Both the position numbers and the translations under genes were made by a program. The notes beneath the pieces were generated by a model that saw nothing but the letters and a program-made list of their open reading frames with translations, searched no databases and was not told the origin of the DNA. Of a DNA stretch of 64,000 nt, positions 57,806 through 64,000 are shown piece by piece (within the stretch, counting starts at the first letter, position 1; each line of letters starts with the position of its first letter). The stretch is from Cupriavidus agavae (lineage in GTDB: Bacteria > Pseudomonadota > Gammaproteobacteria > Burkholderiales > Burkholderiaceae): positions 186,001 to 250,000 of the forward strand of contig NZ_SGXM01000002.1 in the NCBI RefSeq assembly GCF_004217045.1. The letters are read 5' to 3'.

Positions 57806-58990
57806 ATGAGCGGACCCCTGGCTGGCCTGAAGATCCTCGATTTCTCCGCCCTGCTGCCCGGGCCGTTCGCCACGCTGGCACTGGCCGACCTGGGCGCCGA
57901 CGTGATCCGCGTGGAAGCGCCCGGGCGCCCCGACGCCGTGCGGCGCCTGGCCCCGCAGCGCCACGGCGCGTCGGCCGCGCACGCCTGGCTCAATCGCAAC
58001 AAGCGCTCGCTGGCACTCGATCTGAAACACCCCGAGGCGCCGGAGATCGTGCGGCAACTGATCGCCACGCATGACATCGTGGTCGAGCAGTTCCGCCCCG
58101 GGGTGATGGCGCGGCTCGGACTCGGCTACGCGCAGTTGCGCGAGCACAATCCGGCGCTGATCTATTGCTCGATCACCGGCTACGGCCAGGACGGCCCATA
58201 CCGCGACCGCGCGGGCCACGACATCAACTACCTGTCGATCGCCGGTACGGCAAGCTACAGCGGGCGCGATGCGCCGGCGCCACTCGGCATCCAGGTGGCC
58301 GATGTGGCGGGCGGCAGCCTGCATGCCGCGCTGTCCATCCTGGCCGCGGTCGTGCACCGGGACCGCAGCGGCGCCGGGCAGGCCATCGACGTCAGCATGA
58401 CCGACGCGGCCTTCAGCCTCAATGCGCTGTCCGGCGCTGCCTGTCTTGCCGGCGGCCGCGCGCCGCGCCCCGCCGCCGAAGGGCTCAACGGTGGCACTTT
58501 CTACGACTACTACGCCACGGCCGATGGCCGTCATTTCTCGGTGGGCAGCCTGGAACCGCAGTTCCTGGAGCGCTTCTGCGAGGCGATGGAACACCCGGAA
58601 TGGCTTGCGCTGGCGAGATCCGACATGCCGGCGCTGAAGCGCGGCATCGCCGCCGCGTTCGCCAGCCGCCCGTTCGCCGCCTGGTGCGAAGTCTTTGCCG
58701 GGGTGGACTGCTGCGTGGAGCCGGTACTGACGCTGGAGGAAGCCGCCACCCATCCCCAGATGCAGGCGCGCGGCATGGTGGTGGACGTGCCCGTGCCCGG
58801 CACAGGGCAGGCGCTGCGCCAGATCGCCCATCCGGTACGCTACTCGGCCACGCCGGCCGCCTACCGGCATGCGGGCGAGCCGCTGGGCGGGCAGAGCCGC
58901 GAAATCCTGTCCGCCCTCGGCTACGACGACGCACGGATCGACGCGCTGGCCGCCGCTGGCACCACCACTCTCGGCGAGCGGCAGGCCTGA
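57806..58990 (+). CDS. CaiB/BaiF family protein, alpha-methylacyl-CoA racemase-like
   Basis: A 394-residue class III CoA-transferase family protein. LKILDFSALLPGPFATLALADLGADVIRVEAPG is the family opening. The pair His138 (RAGHDINYLS) and Asp166 (VADVAGGS) corresponds to the catalytic residues of alpha-methylacyl-CoA racemase rather than the single Asp of CoA transferases. It would interconvert (2R)- and (2S)-methylacyl-CoAs. The ATG at 57806 gives the full family opening. A CoA transferase is possible if the acceptor acid is supplied, but the residues favour racemase. Confidence 0.85.
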   Translation: MSGPLAGLKILDFSALLPGPFATLALADLGADVIRVEAPGRPDAVRRLAPQRHGASAAHAWLNRNKRSLALDLKHPEAPEIVRQLIATHDIVVEQFRPGVMARLGLGYAQLREHNPALIYCSITGYGQDGPYRDRAGHDINYLSIAGTASYSGRDAPAPLGIQVADVAGGSLHAALSILAAVVHRDRSGAGQAIDVSMTDAAFSLNALSGAACLAGGRAPRPAAEGLNGGTFYDYYATADGRHFSVGSLEPQFLERFCEAMEHPEWLALARSDMPALKRGIAAAFASRPFAAWCEVFAGVDCCVEPVLTLEEAATHPQMQARGMVVDVPVPGTGQALRQIAHPVRYSATPAAYRHAGEPLGGQSREILSALGYDDARIDALAAAGTTTLGERQA

Positions 58991-59128
58991 ACCGCGGGGA
59001 TGCGGCGCCGCACCATCTTCGCGCCGCTATCGCTTCCTCGAAGCCCACCTTAAACAAATGCAAATTGCCGGGGCGGCTGGCGTGCCCCACAGTGGTCTCC
59101 AACAAGAACCTGACAACAGGAGGAGACC

Positions 59129-60091
59129 ATGGTGCGAATCATGCTCGCCGGCATGGTGCTGGCGCTGGCGCACGGGGCGGCGCTGGCCGATACCTTTCCC
59201 TCGCGGCCGATCCGGCTTCTGGTCGGCTACGCGCCGGGCGGCCCGGTGGATACCGCCGCCCGCATCTACGCGGACAACCTCGGCCGCGTACTGAAGCAGC
59301 CGGTGGTGGTGGATAATCGCGCCGGCGCCAGCGGAGCCATCGCGGCCGGCATGACGGCCAGCGCCAGGCCAGATGGCTACACGCTCTACTTCGTGGCCAG
59401 CCCCACGATGACGATGACCCCGCTGATCCAGAAATCGGTCAGCTTCAGGCCCGCACAGGATTTCAGCTACGTGGGGCTGATCACCGACTACACCAACGTC
59501 CTGCTGATCAACAAGGATTTCCCGGCGAAGAACGTCGAGGAGTTGGTCTCCTACGCGCGCAAGCACCCCGGCGACGTGAGCTTCGGCTCGGCCGGCGTGG
59601 GCGCGTCGAACCACCTTTCCGCCGAACTGCTGGCCCAGATGACCGGCGTGAAGATGCTGCATGTCCCCTACAAGGGCAATGCGCCGGCCATGGCCGATGT
59701 CATCAGCGGCAAGGTCACGTTCATGTTCGATATCACCGGAACGGCCATCGGCCACATCCAGGGCGGCAAGGTCCGCGCGCTGGCAGTCACCTCCAAAACC
59801 CGCAACGCCGCGCTGCCCAGCGTGCCGACGCTCGTGGAATCGGGCCTCAGGCAATACGACCTGACCGGCTGGTACGGTCTGGTCGGCCCGCTCGGGCTGC
59901 CGGCCGACGTGACCGATCGACTCGTCAAGGCGCAGCAGGCCGTGGGGCAGGACCCGGCATTCCGCACCCGCATGTCGGATGTGGGCTACGACCTCAACGT
60001 GACCGGCCCGGCACCGCTGCAGGACCGGATCAGGAAGGAACTGGCGCTCTGGGGCAATGTGGTCAAGACTGCCAATATCGAAGTGGAATAA
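59129..60091 (+). CDS. Bug-family (TctC-like) periplasmic solute-binding protein
   Basis: A 320-residue TTT receptor. The signal peptide ends AHGAALA. TFPSRPIRLLVGYAPGGPVDTAARIYADN, VVDNRAGASGAIAAGMTASARPDGYTLYF and HVPYKGNAPAMADVISGKVTFMFD are family blocks. The ATG at 59129 follows an AGGAGA site. It is placed between the racemase-like gene and an AMP-forming ligase, so it probably delivers the acid that the ligases activate. The ligase start follows 15 bp later. Confidence 0.93.
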   Translation: MVRIMLAGMVLALAHGAALADTFPSRPIRLLVGYAPGGPVDTAARIYADNLGRVLKQPVVVDNRAGASGAIAAGMTASARPDGYTLYFVASPTMTMTPLIQKSVSFRPAQDFSYVGLITDYTNVLLINKDFPAKNVEELVSYARKHPGDVSFGSAGVGASNHLSAELLAQMTGVKMLHVPYKGNAPAMADVISGKVTFMFDITGTAIGHIQGGKVRALAVTSKTRNAALPSVPTLVESGLRQYDLTGWYGLVGPLGLPADVTDRLVKAQQAVGQDPAFRTRMSDVGYDLNVTGPAPLQDRIRKELALWGNVVKTANIEVE

Positions 60092-60106
60092 CGGGACTTC
60101 AGCGAC

Positions 60107-61624
60107 ATGCCGCAGGACAGGATCAGCGATATTCCTCGCCATTGGGCCAACCAGGCGCCCGAACGGGTGGCCGTCCACGAAGGCGAACGCCGCGTGACGT
60201 ACGGGCAGCTCTGGGACGGTATCGGACTGGCGCGCGAGTATCTGGCGTCGCAAGGCGTGGGCGCCGGAGACCGCGTGATGATCATCGGCGAGAATTGCCT
60301 TGCACTGATCACGCTGGTGTTCGCGCTGTCAGAACTGGGCGCGTGGCCCGTGGTGACCAACGCGCGCCTCACGCCGCGCGAGATCGAGGAAATCCGCGCG
60401 CACTGCCGGCCCCGCCTGATGCTGTTCACGCTGGCGGCGTCGCCCGATGCGCTGCGCCACGGCCTGCTGTACCGCGCAAGGGAGATCGCCCCGGCCGGGC
60501 TTGGGCCGCTGATGGCGGCCGAGGTCGACCCGCGCAGCGAATCCGAACCCGAGGCGCTGGCCCGCGAGGTGGCCGCGCTGATCTATACCTCGGGCACCAC
60601 CGGCAGCCCCAAGGGCGTGATGGTCACGCATCGCGGGCTGCTGCACTATGCCCGCGTCACCGCCGAGAGCCGCGCCATCGGACCCGGCGACTGCGCCTAC
60701 GCCGTGATGCCGATGTCCCACATCTTCGGCCTCGCCACGTTGCTGCTGGCCACGTTCCAGGGCGGCGGCAGCCTGCATCTGGTAGCCCGGTTCAATGTCA
60801 ACGATGCCTGCGACGCGCTGCAGCACGGCGCCATCTCGATCCTGCAAGGCGTGCCGGCGATGTTCAGCCGCCTGCTCGCCCAACTGGCACGGCAGGGCGT
60901 GAGCCGCCTCGACGCACCCCGGCTGCGCTATATGTATACGGGCGGCGGCCCGCTCGACCCGGCGCTCAAGCGCAACGTGGAGACGGTCTTCGGACAGCCG
61001 CTGCACCACGGGTACGGCATGACCGAATACGCGGGGTCGCTGTTCATCACGCGCCCGGACCGTCCGCGCGACGACTGCTCCGCCGGCGAGATTGTGGAGG
61101 GTGCGGAGTTGCGCGTGATGGGGGCTGACGGCCAGCCCGCGCCAGCAGGCACGCCCGGCGAACTGTGGGTTCGGGGGCCCGGCGTGATGCGCGGCTACTA
61201 CCACGCACCGGAACAGACCGCCGAGGCGCTGCGCCCGGACGGCTGGCTCAACACCGGCGATATCGGCCGGCTCGGCCCCGACGGCGCGCTGTTCATCGTG
61301 GGCCGCACGCGCGACCTGATCATCCGCTCGGGCTTCAGCGTCTATCCGATCGAGGTGGAATCGGTCATCAACACCCACCCGACGGTGCGGCTGTCGGCCG
61401 TGGTTGGCCATCCTGCGGCGGACGGCAACGAGGAGATCGTGGCGTTCGTGGAAATCCGGGAGGGGGAACCGTTCGATCCGGCGGCCTTGCAGACCTATCT
61501 GGCCGAGCGGCTGTCGCCGTACAAGCGTCCGGCCCGCATCGTGCGCGTGGCGGCAATCCCCACCACGGCCAGCGGCAAGCTGCACAAGCACCAGTTGCGC
61601 GGCATGGTGGCCGAACTGGCCTGA
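60107..61624 (+). CDS. AMP-forming acyl/aryl-CoA ligase
   Basis: A 505-residue ANL ligase, the second in the block. It has IYTSGTTGSPKGVMVTHRG, LHHGYGMTEYAGSLFIT, GDIGRLGPDGALFIVGRTRDLII, and the C-terminal catalytic Lys in TTASGKLHKHQLRG. Sequence differs strongly from the 56023-57582 ligase, so the two probably act on different chain lengths or acids. It follows the Bug gene by 15 bp and converges with a LysR gene 21 bp later. Confidence 0.93.
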   Translation: MPQDRISDIPRHWANQAPERVAVHEGERRVTYGQLWDGIGLAREYLASQGVGAGDRVMIIGENCLALITLVFALSELGAWPVVTNARLTPREIEEIRAHCRPRLMLFTLAASPDALRHGLLYRAREIAPAGLGPLMAAEVDPRSESEPEALAREVAALIYTSGTTGSPKGVMVTHRGLLHYARVTAESRAIGPGDCAYAVMPMSHIFGLATLLLATFQGGGSLHLVARFNVNDACDALQHGAISILQGVPAMFSRLLAQLARQGVSRLDAPRLRYMYTGGGPLDPALKRNVETVFGQPLHHGYGMTEYAGSLFITRPDRPRDDCSAGEIVEGAELRVMGADGQPAPAGTPGELWVRGPGVMRGYYHAPEQTAEALRPDGWLNTGDIGRLGPDGALFIVGRTRDLIIRSGFSVYPIEVESVINTHPTVRLSAVVGHPAADGNEEIVAFVEIREGEPFDPAALQTYLAERLSPYKRPARIVRVAAIPTTASGKLHKHQLRGMVAELA

Positions 61625-61645
61625 CCGGCAGCGCGTCGGGCCACG

Positions 61646-62548
61646 TCAGGCCGGATCACCCACGCCGTCAGCCACCAGCAGGTCCACCAGCTTGCGCGCG
61701 AATACCGGCAGCGCCTCGCGGTCGGCCACGCAGATCTGCAGCTTGCGTTCGGCCCAGTCATCCTCGATCTGGACGATATTCAGCGCCATGGTCTTCGCAT
61801 GGCGCCGCGCGGTGCTCTCGGGCAGCACGCCGATGCCGACATTGGCCTCGATCATCCGCCCCGCCGTCTCGAAGTTGCTGACCTGGATGCGCCAGTGCAG
61901 GGTGCGCTGCAGATCGGCGGCGGCCCGCTTCAGGAAGTTGTGGATCGCGCTTTCCTCGGGCAGGCCAATGAAGTCGTAGTCGAGCGTCTCCACGAACCGC
62001 ACCCGCTTGCGCTGCGCCAGCGGATGGCTCAACGCCGTGGCCAGCACCAGGCGGTCGAGCCGATACGGCATCACTTCGAGGCCATCCATGTTGACGCCGC
62101 TGGCCGCTATGCCGATGTCGACCATGCCCTCCTGCACCGCGCGCACGATATCGGGGCTGAGCCGTTCGCGGATATCGACCGTCACATCGGGGTGGTTGAC
62201 GAGGTATGTGCGCAGCACGCCGGGCAGGAACTCGCTCATGGCGGTGGTGTTGGCGAACACGCGCACGTGGCCCTTGATGCCCGAAGCGTATTCCTGCAGG
62301 TCGCCGCTCAACTGCTCGATCTGGCGCAGCACCCGGCGCGCGTGGGCCAGCAAGGTCTCGCCGGCCGGCGTGACCTTGACGCCCTGGCTGCTGCGGCTCA
62401 GCAGCTTGACACCCACCTGTTCCTCCAGGTTCTTGATGCGCGTGCTGGCGGCGGGAAGCGACAGGTGACAACGTTCTGCACCGCGGGTCAGGCTGCTGGC
62501 TTCCGCAATATGCGTGAAGAGATTCAGATCGACCAGATCGAAGCGCAT
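61646..62548 (-). CDS. LysR-family transcriptional regulator
   Basis: A 300-residue LTTR. The helix-turn-helix reads MRFDLVDLNLFTHIAEASSLTRGAERCHLSLPAASTRIKNLEEQ, with a variant of the usual QPALSRQI recognition helix. The effector domain begins near residue 88 (GHVRVFANTTAMSEFLPGVL). The reading frame extends upstream, but the ATG at 62548 starts the domain. It diverges from the enoyl-CoA hydratase gene, and a perfect LysR-type box lies between them. It probably controls that gene and perhaps the block as a whole. Confidence 0.92.
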   Translation of the reverse strand: MRFDLVDLNLFTHIAEASSLTRGAERCHLSLPAASTRIKNLEEQVGVKLLSRSSQGVKVTPAGETLLAHARRVLRQIEQLSGDLQEYASGIKGHVRVFANTTAMSEFLPGVLRTYLVNHPDVTVDIRERLSPDIVRAVQEGMVDIGIAASGVNMDGLEVMPYRLDRLVLATALSHPLAQRKRVRFVETLDYDFIGLPEESAIHNFLKRAAADLQRTLHWRIQVSNFETAGRMIEANVGIGVLPESTARRHAKTMALNIVQIEDDWAERKLQICVADREALPVFARKLVDLLVADGVGDPA

Positions 62549-62561
62549 GTCGTTGTCTCCA

Positions 62562-62580
62562 GGATAATCGGCGATTATCC
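62562..62580. promoter_or_regulatory. LysR box, perfect 19-bp palindrome
   Basis: GGATAATCG-G-CGATTATCC is a perfect 9-bp inverted repeat around one central base. It contains the exact LTTR form T-N11-A. It lies 14 bp upstream of the LysR start and 146 bp upstream of the hydratase start, so it can serve both. Confidence 0.8.
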
Positions 62581-62725
62581 CCCGATTGCGCTGCGCCGCG
62601 CCATTCTGGCAACCCCGGAGCGTGGCCTTCCGGTGCGCCGAACGCCGGCTTCCAGACACAGCAAGATCCGAACCGCCGCGCTTGGGTATGCTGTGCCATT
62701 GCCCATCATTCCCCGGAGACCCCAC

Positions 62726-63514
62726 ATGGCAGAGCCCGATACGTTGCGCGTGACGCTGGAGGACGGCGTCGCCACGCTGACGCTGAACCGGCCGGAGCAG
62801 AAGAACGCCCTGAACCCGCCCATCCGCGACGCGCTGCGCGAGACCGTGCAGCAGATCCGCGCCGACCGCACGGTACGCGCGGTAGTGCTGCGCGGCGCCG
62901 GCACGGACTTCTGCTCGGGCGGCGATATCCGTTCGATGAACGTCACCGATGCCGACGCCGGACGCAACCGCATGGACGACCTGCACGGCTGGGTTGCCAT
63001 GCTGGCCGACCTCGATCGCCCGGTGGTCGCGGCGGTAGACGGCGTGGCGTACGGCGCCGGCTTCAGCCTCGCGCTGCTGGCCGATTTCATCGTGGCCTCG
63101 CCGCGCGCCCGCTTCTGCATGCCGTTCATGAAGGTAGGACTGGTGCCGGACTGCGGCGCGCTCTACACGCTGCCGCGCGTGGTGGGCATGGCCCGCGCCC
63201 GCGAGCTGGTCTTCAGCGCGCGCGAAATCCAGGCCGAGGAAGCGCGCCAGATGGGCGTGGTGTTCGAGATCGTGGAGCAGGACCGGCTCTTCAGCCGTGC
63301 CGACCAGCTGGCGCGCAGCCTCGCCAGCGCCTCGCCTGCAGCCTATGCGTTGACCAAACGCGCGCTGAACCAGTCGCTGGACAGCGATCTGCGGGCCATG
63401 CTGGAACTGGAAGCGCTCGGCCAGGGCATCGCGTTCACGACCGATTATCACAAGGAGGCCGTGCGGCGTTTCAAGGAGAAGGAGGCGCCGTTGTTCCAGT
63501 GGGCGGTGACGTAG
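62726..63514 (+). CDS. Enoyl-CoA hydratase/isomerase (PaaG-like)
   Basis: A 262-residue crotonase-family enzyme. VATLTLNRPEQKNALN opens the fold. The oxyanion-hole segments are DFCSGGDIRSM and GVAYGAGFSLALLADF. FMKVGLVPDCGALYTLPRVVG resembles PaaG, where an Asp in VPD serves as base for isomerisation rather than hydration. It might isomerise a ring-epoxide or move a double bond in a CoA ester of this block. The ATG at 62726 is chosen and has a GGAGA site. It is divergent from the LysR gene. Confidence 0.9.
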   Translation: MAEPDTLRVTLEDGVATLTLNRPEQKNALNPPIRDALRETVQQIRADRTVRAVVLRGAGTDFCSGGDIRSMNVTDADAGRNRMDDLHGWVAMLADLDRPVVAAVDGVAYGAGFSLALLADFIVASPRARFCMPFMKVGLVPDCGALYTLPRVVGMARARELVFSAREIQAEEARQMGVVFEIVEQDRLFSRADQLARSLASASPAAYALTKRALNQSLDSDLRAMLELEALGQGIAFTTDYHKEAVRRFKEKEAPLFQWAVT

Positions 63515-63529
63515 CCCAACCGTTCATGG

Positions 63530-63560
63530 CTCCCCGCTCCCGCAAAGCAGGAGCGGGGAG
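63530..63560. terminator. Hairpin between convergent hydratase and Bug genes
   Basis: CTCCCCGCTCC-(9)-GGAGCGGGGAG is a perfect 11-bp stem between convergent genes and can stop both transcripts. It has no U-tract. Its GCTCCCGCA segment recurs in the hairpin at 38235-38258. Confidence 0.55.
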
Positions 63561-63566
63561 TAACCC

Positions 63567-64000
63567 TTACCCCGCCGTGATCCCCGCGGCCTTGATCACC
63601 TTGCCCCACTTGACGATCTCGGCATGGAGCCGCTGCCGCATCTGCGCCTGCGTGCCGGGATCGGCTTCCGCGCCGGCCTGCAGCAGGCGCTGCTTCACGC
63701 TGGCGTCGCCCATCGCCACGTTGAAATCGGCGTTGATCTTGTCGAGCACCGCTTTCGGAGTCTGGGCGGGCGCGAACAGCGCGGCCCAGGAGTATGCCTC
63801 GTAGCCCGGCAGACCCGATTCCGCGACCGTCGGCACGTCCGGCAGCATGCCCGAGCGCTGGCGGCTGGCCACGCCCAGCACCTTGATGCGGCCAGTCTTG
63901 ATGTGCTGCAGGGCAGTCGGGGCGTCGCTGAACATCAGCTGCACCTGGCCGCCGAGCAGGTCATTCATCGCCGGGCCACTGCCCTTGTAAGGCACGTGCT
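63567..64000 (-). CDS. Bug-family (TctC-like) solute-binding protein (partial, N-terminus beyond window)
   Basis: The last ~144 codons of a TTT receptor run off the right edge. HVPYKGSGPAMNDLLGGQVQLMFSD, LPDVPTVAESGLPGYEAYSWAALFAPAQTP and the C-terminal helix KWGKVIKAAGI are family blocks. About 180 N-terminal residues, including the signal peptide, are outside the window. It converges with the hydratase gene across a hairpin. It is the sixth Bug protein in the window. Confidence 0.9.
   Translation of the reverse strand, partial: HVPYKGSGPAMNDLLGGQVQLMFSDAPTALQHIKTGRIKVLGVASRQRSGMLPDVPTVAESGLPGYEAYSWAALFAPAQTPKAVLDKINADFNVAMGDASVKQRLLQAGAEADPGTQAQMRQRLHAEIVKWGKVIKAAGITAG

Noticed and set aside
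1..64000. CRISPR arrays, tRNA/rRNA genes, insertion sequences, prophage
   Set aside because: No regularly spaced repeats, cloverleaf genes, transposase or integrase frames, or terminal inverted repeats with target duplications were seen on reading.

Overview
The window is GC-rich throughout except for one AT-richer stretch at about 39.6-40.5 kb. It looks like chromosome or chromid DNA of a soil or rhizosphere Burkholderiales bacterium, most like Cupriavidus/Ralstonia. The pointers are a Burkholderia-type trimeric porin, six Bug-family (TctC-like) solute-binding proteins without membrane partners, a squalene-hopene cyclase, an OxlT-type carrier, a selD-mnmH pair and a second infA lying outside any ribosomal operon. 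The taxon is inferred from gene content only. I see no rRNA or tRNA genes, insertion sequences, phage genes or CRISPR array.

Layout. 1-7.3 kb: on the minus strand a partial pyruvate dehydrogenase E1 paralogue, a porin, an FAD monooxygenase and a Bug protein, with a divergent LysR gene and then a TetR gene. 7.4-11 kb: a short aromatic module (FAA hydrolase, extradiol dioxygenase, MhpA-like hydroxylase) behind a cluster of inverted repeats that probably bind the TetR protein. 11.1-14.8 kb: an MFS carrier, a cysteine-containing glutathione transferase and its own glutathione reductase. 14.8-18.7 kb: infA paralogue, a small protein, an NHL-propeller lipoprotein, and CsgG-like and Sel1 lipoproteins. 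18.9-26.1 kb: a Fur-box-linked heme operon (hmuR, a two-module HmuY-like lipoprotein, hmuSTUV). 26.2-33.4 kb: Bug protein, cysteine hydrolase, nucleoside deaminase, then a DapA-like aldolase/lyase, a TRAP transporter and a GntR regulator, with a shared ATATAT-core element in front of two transcription units. 33.5-39.6 kb: DUF1653 protein, selD-mnmH, a 41-codon ORF coupled to shc, and oxlT.

39.6-45.5 kb: an intergenic stretch with a leftward terminator (possible small RNA), then a Fur box, a FecI/FecR pair, a siderophore-type TonB receptor and a DUF4198 protein. 45.5-51.9 kb: an IclR gene diverging from a Bug / RraA-like / 2-hydroxyacid dehydrogenase / Bug operon that ends in a gene fusing a complete SMP-30 lactonase to the C-terminal half of a MalT-type LuxR regulator. 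51.9-64 kb: a CoA-dependent catabolic block (acyl-CoA dehydrogenase, SDR, paired MaoC proteins, SCP2-type thiolase, two acyl-CoA ligases, an alpha-methylacyl-CoA racemase-like protein, a PaaG-like hydratase/isomerase, a LysR gene and two Bug proteins). Its content suggests beta-oxidation of an alpha-methyl-branched or alicyclic acid.

How it fits together. Most of the window is uptake and catabolism of organic acids and aromatics in small units, each beside its own regulator, plus two separate iron systems (heme, and siderophore with surface signalling). The least conventional items are the lactonase-LuxR chimera, the duplicated HmuY-like protein in a proteobacterial heme operon, the GST/glutathione reductase pairing and the possible small RNA next to the Fur-controlled sigma-factor locus.
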